DNA of 64,000 nt from Caenorhabditis elegans (Eukaryota; Nematoda; Chromadorea; Rhabditida; Rhabditidae). The stretch lies in NCBI RefSeq assembly GCF_000002985.6, contig NC_003283.11:5022001-5086000 (forward strand). The letters run 5' to 3'. The position numbers were made by a program, and so were the translations under genes. The notes below the pieces were generated by a model. That model was given only the letters and a program-made list of their open reading frames with translations. It was not told the origin of the DNA and searched no databases. Below are positions 55,924 through 64,000 of the stretch, piece by piece; within the stretch, counting starts at the first letter, position 1; each line of letters begins with the position of its first letter.

Positions 55924-58824
55924 TCAACAATTTTTCATGTTTTTCTCCACTATCGATACAACACTGTCAATCTTGGCTCTTAGTATCTTGACGCATTTTT
56001 CGATTTCGATTTCATTCTCGCTTTCCAAATAGTAAACTAGATCTTTTCGGTCGGCAATCATACTTTCCAGAATGCTCTTCAAGTTCTTATCTTGATGGTT
56101 TGACATATGCATCCATGCAGTAACATTTTCCACCAAATAAGGGATAGTTCCTAATATATTTTCTAATACTTCGGAAGTCAGGATGCTTTTCTTGATGAGA
56201 ACCTGTTCTTGCTTTATCACACGATTTCGGAATTTCAAATCAAATCGAACATCTCTTGCAGCTCCACATGTTTCTATGACAGAAGCTTTGATTGCTGGAA
56301 TCTTGTCAATTTCCCAGCACACCTTTGCTAGTGGTTGATATGGGTGTCTGTCAGTATCCTTATTTTCTTCATGATACTGTTTCTCCCATTTTCGATAACG
56401 TGGAGGGTATGAATAATAAAATTGTCTGTACATAGTATTCATGGTCTCCAAATTCACACTTTCTCGACATCCAGGACAGTTGACACGTTTGGTTGGCAGT
56501 AGACAATAGTATACTGTTTTACAGTGACAAGTGAACTGTAGCAGGGTTACGGTGCCGGTTCCTTGGGCATTCATCATAGCATCTGAAATTATAACATTAA
56601 ATTAAAACATAACTGATGAAACTGATGAAACTTACATCTCAGGTGCCACTTCTTTTCCCATTCAGCATAATTTTCACAATTCATTGGCCAATGAGGTACT
56701 CCCTTGCAATCCCGACACCAAGAATATCCACATGGACATGAACGATTTTGAGTTTTATTTTCATTCCCTGGTTCTTCGAAAAATATAGTTGACTTGCAAG
56801 AAGGGCACTTTTCAAAATCTCCAGTTGCACCAAGATCCTTGTAAATAGTTTCCGCAACTGTCTGAATATGTTACACTAAACATTATACTTCACTTGAAAT
56901 AAACTTACTCGAATATAAAGATTCAGAAGAGTAAGTGGAATGAATATTGGAAGATATTCCATTTCATCAGCAGTTTCAGTTTGAAGATCAATTGGAAGTC
57001 TTCTTGCAATGAATTCTCGATAAAACTCATTTCTTAGACATTCAGTGCACTTGATTTTTGTTTCACTTGATGACTTGATGAGGAATAGTTCAAAGGATTT
57101 CTTTTTTCGATTACAAAATCCACAGAAGTCATCAGATGAGTAGCAAGTCACCAAATTATTTTCTTTCTTCACCATAGCAACTAAATCATCCCATTCCAAT
57201 TTTCCTCCAACCACACTCAATTCTTCAGAGTTTGCCCAAGTTGCATTGTCATACTGATTAGGACATGTGGCGCGTTGTAGAGAAAGATCATTCCAGTCAA
57301 CAGAAGTTGAAGGCCGGCCATAGAATTTTTCAGATGTTTTAATCCTGCTGAAAAGTCTTCATGTGGATCCATTGAACAGTTACCCGTACATACCTAATAA
57401 GTTGCTTATCTTCCGCTACGTCTCCCGAAATTTTAGTTATAACCTCTAAAACAGTTGGCGCGCTTGATACTATTTTTCTCAAATTCTCTCCATTCCTTCT
57501 GATTGGGTCAGCGCCAATTGTTGAATTGAAGATCATGCTAAAAACGATTTCATTTGCTATGTCTGAAATTTAAGCACTCACTTGTATGTTTTGTGCTTCA
57601 AATGAGTAAGAACTATCACAGCAGTAGTCTCTCCGTCTTGCGTAGTTCCATTTGGTTGACATCGTTTTGAAATATCAATCAAGTACTGGTTCTTTTGAAG
57701 ATCCTTGACACGGAGGTCACCTTCGAGGCGAAGTTGATTAATCTGATCCTCAAAAGGTTCAGTTAACTTAACAAAAGTAACATCAGCCTGAATGAATGTG
57801 TATCCTTCCTGATTTAAATATTCTTGAACATTGAACTGTTGACTGTACTCCGATCCAGTCTCTAGTTCATCATAATCAACCATATCATACGATAATTCAC
57901 TGTCTTTCCGGTTTTTGGGATGGGCTTGTTTTGATTGAGTTCTCACCTTGAAGGCAGCAAGATCGAAAACACCCGTCGGACGATGTGAGTCCACAACTTC
58001 GTCTTCATCATCTTCAAACTCTTCATCCAAATCATCATAATTCTCCATATCAACCTTTTTATTTTGACGATGTCTCCTTGACTTTGACACGACTTTCGCT
58101 TTGAACATTTCCTTTCCAACAACATCTTGGCTTCTATGAGTTTTATAGATATTGTAGGATACTGTTGGTTGCCTCTTGGAATCTTCATCGACTTCCTCAC
58201 TTCGAAGTGTCATCACTTTTGCATTTGCCTTTTTACTAAACTCTCTAGTATTCGGGAGGAAATTTGAATAATCTTGTCCTCTCGCTGATGATGTTATGGC
58301 ACTTCTGATTTCAAATTCTCCCTGTTTGTTTTCTTTGTTAAGAACTCTTGAGTGAACAGCGAATGTTGATTTCTCTGGGTAGATGAATCCGAATTGCGCC
58401 AATCCATTTTTCTCAACAACTTCTGCATTCACGTTTTCTGGAGCTCCGGCCAAAAGGAAAGTTGTCTTGGCATCTTGCCAACGATTTTTCTTGTTCAGAG
58501 AATATACTACATCGAGATTCAAATTGTCAGTCAAAGATGCTTCGATTCGATCCATCGCATTCTAAAAAAACCAATAATATATGAATAGTTCCTTATGCCG
58601 AACTTCCAAAAATCACTTACCCTAGATAATGGCTCAGATGAGCTGACAGTTTTCTGAATGAAAGTCCTGTCTTTTACTGAATTGTGAAGGCGTTCCTTTA
58701 CACTATTATGTGGTTTCCCAAGCCATCTCGGTACACCACGTGGCTTGTCGAACAAACTTTGATTCTTCAATTCCTCTGGATCCACTTCGCAGTCTGATAC
58801 ATATGACTCTGCGTAGTCTGACAT
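55924..58824 (-). CDS. Large RING/IBR-like zinc-binding protein, copy 1
   Basis: Six exons, 58621-58824, 57582-58561, 57394-57537, 56909-57347, 56636-56861 and 55924-56582, total 2652 nt (883 aa). The N-terminus starts MSDYAESYVSDCEVDPEE, then a long region with an acidic block (DDLDEEFEDDEDEVVD). A RING-like pair C-x2-C/C-x2-C (CGFC ... KCTEC, about 518-545) is followed by an IBR-like cluster CPSC ... CPCGYSWCRDCKG-VPHWPMNC (about 608-650) and a final CHCK ... CPGC in exon 6. The cysteine order recalls RING-between-RING ligases, but I cannot identify a catalytic cysteine, so ubiquitin-ligase activity is speculation. The C-terminal 150 residues are helical and charged. The middle 1.85 kb appears identical to copy 2. 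Y58A7A-type genes are recalled here; no symbol assigned. Confidence 0.85.
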
Positions 58825-59698
58825 GGTTTCTGATTTATTTTTGCTATAAACAGTAGAAACTTCTAGTGACGACGATATTTTGAGTTTAAACGAGAGCTGG
58901 AAGCTGAAAATGTAATTTTTCTTTGTGTAAACTTTAGTTGAATAGACATTCTTCGGATAGAAAAAAACGAAATGCAAAATGAGTTGTCATGACAACGTGA
59001 AAATATTAAATCGAAAACAAAACTAATAATATTCTCCTTGAAAATCTTTATATACCTTTTTCCCAAACCGTTCTCTGCCATTTTGTTGTATTGCACAACA
59101 CTGTGTAGCCGTCTGCGTCTATTCCTTAACGTTAGGAAATATTTCGCAACAGTCAAAGGTGGGTTGAATCATAGTGTGCGATTGACCAATATATTTTAAA
59201 AGAAACCGGAGGATTGGTCTCATTGTCAGAAACTGAAATTTTAAATTGGTAAGCAAAGGATGAACATTTTTTTGAAATATAATTTGCTAGTTAGAAACAA
59301 ATTGGGAAAATTCATAAACGGTATTCAAAATCAATTCAAAATGCTAAAAAAAAATCTTCAATTCTCATTATCACGTGGTTTATGATATCATGATTTGTGT
59401 TTCATGATTTGTGACATTTTTCAAAAGTTTGAGCAAACTTGTGAGGTGTGTTTTGTTTTTATTCGTGTTTTGACTGCAGGAACGGGAGATAAGTGATTCG
59501 ATGAATGGTTTAAAATATGGCATGATATAGTGCCAGATGATCATAATGGTGAAGTTGAAAATAAATTACAAAAGGTTCCGGGAAAATTAATCTTCAAAAT
59601 ATCAACCACATTGCATCTTTCTTGGTCTCTCCACGACATGACTTAATTGCGTATATATTTTAGAACAGGCAATTTTGAGATAATATAACTTTTTCAAA
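58825..59698. other. Copy 1 upstream region and spacer
   Basis: Holds the 5' leader (acceptor TTTATAG 19 bases before the ATG), the promoter module (59046-59150) and AT-rich spacer toward the orphan exon. Nothing else recognised. Confidence 0.45.
59046..59150 (-). promoter_or_regulatory. Copy 1 promoter: TATA box and TTGCACAA module
   Basis: On the minus strand a TATATAAAG box (59046-59054) lies about 225 bp upstream of the ATG. Forty bases further upstream is ATTGCACAACACTGTGT (59090-59106, + strand), and at 59141-59150 ATTTCGCAAC. The same three blocks occur in the same order and spacing before copy 2 (63180-63294). TTGCACAA and TTTCGCAA resemble C/EBP-family bZIP half-sites. The surrounding sequence is diverged. 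Confidence 0.6.
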
Positions 59699-59861
59699 TT
59701 ACTGCATTAAGATTATGCGAAAGGCATAACTGCTGTCGGGGAAGTCTTTGTCGTGGTAGTTATGATCTTTCCACATATCTACTTCCTCCACATATGCCTC
59801 TTTATCAGGATTTTCACAGGTGTTTTTTAAAAGCCAAAACGAGCCAAAACGTTCAAAATAT
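59699..59861 (-). CDS. Orphan coding-like exon
   Basis: Behind a GATTTAG acceptor, 54 codons run to TAA (59699-59701): YFERFGSFWLLKNTCENPDK, then EAYVEEVDMWKDHNYHDKDF, then PDSSYAFRIILMQ. Composition and codon use look coding, unlike the flanks, but there is no start codon or upstream exon in the 180 bp before copy 2's stop. It could be the last exon of an alternative transcript of copy 2, or a gene fragment trapped by the tandem duplication. Family not recognised. Confidence 0.4.
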
Positions 59862-60043
59862 CTAAATCGTTAGCCCTCTTTTAAATAGAATTGCTATGGG
59901 ATTCAGAGAGTTAAAATTTGGCTATCAAGTATCCATACTAAATAAATAAGTTTTGTAAAATGGTACTAATTTCTTCAGTTCTCACAATCGTAAAGAATAC
60001 ACTTTATTTTCGAGTATATTTTTTCATACACAATTAAAAAAAA

Positions 60044-63007
60044 TCAATTTATAAGTTGCTCAATCTTGTCATCGACGCTTGCTACTACAGAATCGATTGC
60101 TTTCCTCAATTGTTGAACAGAATTTCTAAGAGCGTCATGGCTCTCCAGCTCCAAGAGTTCCAAAAGCTTCTCGCGATGCACCATGATTTCTTCTAGCAGA
60201 TCCTTCAAACTCTTGTCCTTTCTATTTGTCATGTGCATCCATGCGGTAACATTCTCAACCAAATAGAGAGCAGTTCCTAGCAGATTCTCCAATATTTCGG
60301 TCTTCAGAATTCCATTTTTAATCAATAATTGTTCAGCCTTCAAAAAACGATTCCGAAGTTTGATGTCAAGTCGTAGATCTCTTGTCCGTGCACATATTCT
60401 CATTACCGAATCTTTGATTGCAGGAATCAAGCGGATATCAGTATAGACTGTAGCAACTGGACAATAAGGTCCATTATCGGCATACTTTAAAGATTGGTCA
60501 TAGCTTCTCTGTTGCTCGCGATACCTTGCGGGATATGGATAATAGTATGGATAATAAACACAGTTCATGGTCTCCGTGTTTATATTGATTTTGCATCCAG
60601 GGCAAGAAGCAAACTTATTCGGCAGTTTGACAGAGTAGAAGGTCTTACAACTACAAGTAATTTGCAAAAGTGTTTCAGTACCAGTTCCTTGGGCATTTAT
60701 CATAGTATCTGAAACTTTTAGACAGTTATTTTGTAATGATATCTATGATTAATTATAATAACTTGAACTTACATCTTACAAGCCACTTCTTTTCCCATTC
60801 AGCATAATTTTCACAATTCATTGGCCAATGAGGTACTCCCTTGCAATCCCGACACCAAGAATATCCACATGGACATGAACGATTTTGAGTTTTATTTTCA
60901 TTCCCTGGTTCTTCGAAAAATATAGTTGACTTGCAAGAAGGGCACTTTTCAAAATCTCCAGTTGCACCAAGATCCTTGTAAATAGTTTCCGCAACTGTCT
61001 GAATATGTTACACTAAACATTATACTTCACTTGAAATAAACTTACTCGAATATAAAGATTCAGAAGAGTAAGTGGAATGAATATTGGAAGATATTCCATT
61101 TCATCAGCAGTTTCAGTTTGAAGATCAATTGGAAGTCTTCTTGCAATGAATTCTCGATAAAACTCATTTCTTAGACATTCAGTGCACTTGATTTTTGTTT
61201 CACTTGATGACTTGATGAGGAATAGTTCAAAGGATTTCTTTTTTCGATTACAAAATCCACAGAAGTCATCAGATGAGTAGCAAGTCACCAAATTATTTTC
61301 TTTCTTCACCATAGCAACTAAATCATCCCATTCCAATTTTCCTCCAACCACACTCAATTCTTCAGAGTTTGCCCAAGTTGCATTGTCATACTGATTAGGA
61401 CATGTGGCGCGTTGTAGAGAAAGATCATTCCAGTCAACAGAAGTTGAAGGCCGGCCATAGAATTTTTCAGATGTTTTAATCCTGCTGAAAAGTCTTCATG
61501 TGGATCCATTGAACAGTTACCCGTACATACCTAATAAGTTGCTTATCTTCCGCTACGTCTCCCGAAATTTTAGTTATAACCTCTAAAACAGTTGGCGCGC
61601 TTGATACTATTTTTCTCAAATTCTCTCCATTCCTTCTGATTGGGTCAGCGCCAATTGTTGAATTGAAGATCATGCTAAAAACGATTTCATTTGCTATGTC
61701 TGAAATTTAAGCACTCACTTGTATGTTTTGTGCTTCAAATGAGTAAGAACTATCACAGCAGTAGTCTCTCCGTCTTGCGTAGTTCCATTTGGTTGACATC
61801 GTTTTGAAATATCAATCAAGTACTGGTTCTTTTGAAGATCCTTGACACGGAGGTCACCTTCGAGGCGAAGTTGATTAATCTGATCCTCAAAAGGTTCAGT
61901 TAACTTAACAAAAGTAACATCAGCCTGAATGAATGTGTATCCTTCCTGATTTAAATATTCTTGAACATTGAACTGTTGACTGTACTCCGATCCAGTCTCT
62001 AGTTCATCATAATCAACCATATCATACGATAATTCACTGTCTTTCCGGTTTTTGGGATGGGCTTGTTTTGATTGAGTTCTCACCTTGAAGGCAGCAAGAT
62101 CGAAAACACCCGTCGGACGATGTGAGTCCACAACTTCGTCTTCATCATCTTCAAACTCTTCATCCAAATCATCATAATTCTCCATATCAACCTTTTTATT
62201 TTGACGATGTCTCCTTGACTTTGACACGACTTTCGCTTTGAACATTTCCTTTCCAACAACATCTTGGCTTCTATGAGTTTTATAGATATTGTAGGATACT
62301 GTTGGTTGCCTCTTGGAATCTTCATCGACTTCCTCACTTCGAAGTGTCATCACTTTTGCATTTGCCTTTTTACTAAACTCTCTAGTATTCGGGAGGAAAT
62401 TTGAATAATCTTGTCCTCTCGCTGATGATGTTATGGCACTTCTGATTTCAAATTCTCCCTGTTTGTTTTCTTTGTTAAGAACTCTTGAGTGAACAGCGAA
62501 TGTTGATTTCTCTGGGTAGATGAATCCGAATTGCGCCAATCCATTTTTCTCAACAACTTCTGCATTCACGTTTTCTGGAGCTCCGGCCAAAAGGAAAGTT
62601 GTCTTGGCATCTTGCCAACGATTTTTCTTGTTGACAGAGTACACTACATTGAGCTTCAAATTATCATTTGTAGATGCATCAATTCGGTTGATGGCTTTCT
62701 GAAAAATCGAAATAAACAATACATATTAGCATTGTTGAAAGCTTACCTTGCTCAACGGCTCTGCTGCCCTAATATTTTTCTCGATGAAGGTCCTATCCTT
62801 CACTGCATTGTGAAGGCGTTCCTTTCCACCATGGTGATGTTTTCCCAGCCATCTGCGCTCTCCACGTGGCTTTTCAAACAAATTATAATAATGCAGTTCT
62901 TGCTGGTCGACTTCATAGTCGGACTCATAAGACTCTGCGTAATTAGACATTTCTTCTAATTTTTCTTGTTCAGCACAAGATTGTGGTTTTTGTAAAGATA
63001 ACGACAT
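60044..63007 (-). CDS. Large RING/IBR-like zinc-binding protein, copy 2
   Basis: Six exons, 62747-63007, 61719-62698, 61531-61674, 61046-61484, 60773-60998 and 60044-60708, total 2715 nt (904 aa). The start at 63007 (MSLSLQKPQSCAEQEKLEE) follows TTCAAGA; an internal Met at 62950 aligns with the start of copy 1 (MSNYAES versus MSDYAES) and is an alternative. Same domain order as copy 1: acidic block, CGFC/CTEC, CPSC, CPCGYSWCRDC and a final CSCK/CPGC. Exons 3-5, most of exon 2 and the introns between them are indistinguishable from copy 1 by eye, whereas exon 1 and exon 6 are only moderately similar. Function unknown; zinc binding is inferred from the spaced cysteines. Confidence 0.85.
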
Positions 63008-63934
63008 TCTTGAAATGAAATCTGTAAAATTGAAGAAATAAAAATAACAAGTAGATTAAAGTTGTTTAACACAGAACAACAGAATTTTTTAGAGCCTAAT
63101 CACGATTTTAAAAATATAGAGTTGAAAACGGACAAAAACATTCCAAAACTAAATTTATACAATATCTGATTCATTATTTCTTTATATACCCCCATTGTGT
63201 ATGTTCTTCGATCTTGTGAACTATTGCACAACACTGTGTGTCCATCTGTTCGGAATCTATCTGTGTTGTTTCTGTTGGAGAGAATTTCGCAATAAATCAA
63301 AATGATGCTATGAATCTGAGAAAATATGAGAAGATAAGACAATCTGAGTCATTTTTAAATTTCATTTAATAAATTCCTCATTTCCCTAACTAGCCAAGCA
63401 CGACACTTGCAGTATCAACTAGTAATATCCCCTAATTGCTTCGTGTTGATTTGGTTGCCTTTGGAAGTGGAATGAAATTTCCATTTGCCAGACACTTTCC
63501 AGAAATGTCCAAATTAGCAAAACTTTGTTGAAATTTTAATAATTTCTTAAACTTAAAATTGACTTAAACGCTTTGAAAATTCTTTTGAAATTATAGAAAA
63601 CCATGTATTTTGGGTTTTAAACTGATTCAGTTTAAATTTCTGTCTATGACTATGTGATTTTTCCTATCACAACAAAGGGACATTTGAAAAACCGTTTTGC
63701 AGCTTACATCAATTTTTCAGATTCATTAACAATCAAATATTAGTTTTGCATTGAATCAATCAATTGAGTGTTTGAAATTTATCACATAAGAAGAGCATCT
63801 TCAGATTTTTCTTCTAGGAAAAATGCAATTTCAAAGTCAAACTTTCATAACTTGCTTACAAAATAAGAAATGATACGATGAGAAATTGAATCAATTAATT
63901 TATGATTTTTTCGAGTTCAATTATTCACAAACAA
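63008..63934. other. Copy 2 upstream region and spacer
   Basis: Contains the 5' leader, the promoter module (63180-63294) and about 600 bp of AT-rich spacer before the next copy. No other gene seen. Confidence 0.45.
63180..63294 (-). promoter_or_regulatory. Copy 2 promoter: TATA box and TTGCACAA module
   Basis: TATATAAAG on the minus strand (63180-63188), then ATTGCACAACACTGTGT at 63223-63239 (all 17 bases identical to copy 1) and AATTTCGCAATA at 63283-63294. Spacing between blocks matches copy 1 to within a few bases while intervening sequence differs, so the blocks look selected rather than merely duplicated. Confidence 0.6.
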
Positions 63935-64000
63935 CTAAAAAATTAATTCGTAATTCATTGCTTTCCTCAATTTTTGAATAGATTCTCCTTTTGGTGTTTG
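63935..64000 (-). CDS. 3' edge of another family copy (partial)
   Basis: From the window edge the minus strand reads QTPKGESIQKLRKAMNYELI then F and TAG (63935-63937). It is similar to the C-terminal NSVQQLRKAIDSVV segment of copy 2 but ends about a dozen residues earlier. Likely the end of a third tandem gene lying to the right, intact or not. Confidence 0.5.
   Translation of the reverse strand, partial: QTPKGESIQKLRKAMNYELIF

Noticed and set aside
57943-58200. 85-codon ORF duplicated in both family copies (also 62080-62337)
   Set aside because: Out-of-frame shadow of the acidic region of exon 2 in the RING/IBR-like genes; identity follows from the conversion block.
1-64000. tRNA, rRNA or miRNA genes
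   Set aside because: No A/B-box pair with foldable cloverleaf or rRNA core seen by eye; palindromes present belong to dispersed repeats.

Overview
The window is nuclear DNA of a Caenorhabditis nematode, almost certainly C. elegans. The evidence is AT-rich DNA, short introns with TTTCAG acceptors, start codons directly behind an acceptor (typical of SL trans-splicing), and many small palindromic dispersed repeats of the C. elegans type. From memory of gene names the gene order (cpt-4, swt-7, Kunitz genes, a RING gene, pqn-51, mlk-1, a Ctr copper transporter) fits chromosome V around clones K11D12 and Y58A7A. No database was consulted. Every multi-exon model below was assembled by hand from splice signals, and all complete models close to a whole number of codons.

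Left part (1-16.4 kb): the last exon of an unidentified gene; a complete CPT1-like carnitine acyltransferase (748 aa); a seven-TM SWEET sugar transporter (224 aa); and four small secreted Kunitz plus cysteine-rich proteins (186-195 aa), one on + and three in a row on - with operon-like spacing. None of the four has a basic P1 residue.

Middle (16.4-42.8 kb): a 159-aa single-pass membrane protein with a C-terminal PPPY motif; a UBA-like, coiled-coil, IAP-type RING protein whose frame appears to need a GC-AG intron and a 23-nt microexon; the TFIIA large subunit (pqn-51), with a CRE-like site and a TATA box; a zinc-finger protein just downstream on the same strand; a mucin-like type I membrane protein; and mlk-1 (SH3 plus kinase, 1059 aa, 17 coding exons), the MAP3K of the KGB-1 JNK-type pathway.

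Right part (42.8-64 kb): a Ctr-type copper transporter (163 aa); two very small secreted or membrane peptide genes; a short acidic exon; a 3.55-kb satellite of 26-bp monomers that contains an 831-bp higher-order duplication; and a tandem family of large zinc-binding proteins with RING- and IBR-like cysteine clusters. Two full copies (883 and 904 aa) share a 1.85-kb block, introns included, in which I saw no difference, flanked by divergent ends. A decayed fragment lies on one side and the edge of another copy on the other. Both full copies share a promoter module (C/EBP-like TTGCACAA plus a TATA box about 40 bp away).

The genes mostly work independently; only the Kunitz cluster and the RING/IBR-like family look like local expansions. 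The most unusual material is the RING/IBR-like family with its shared promoter and conversion-like block, the satellite, and several coding-looking exons shorter than 60 codons.
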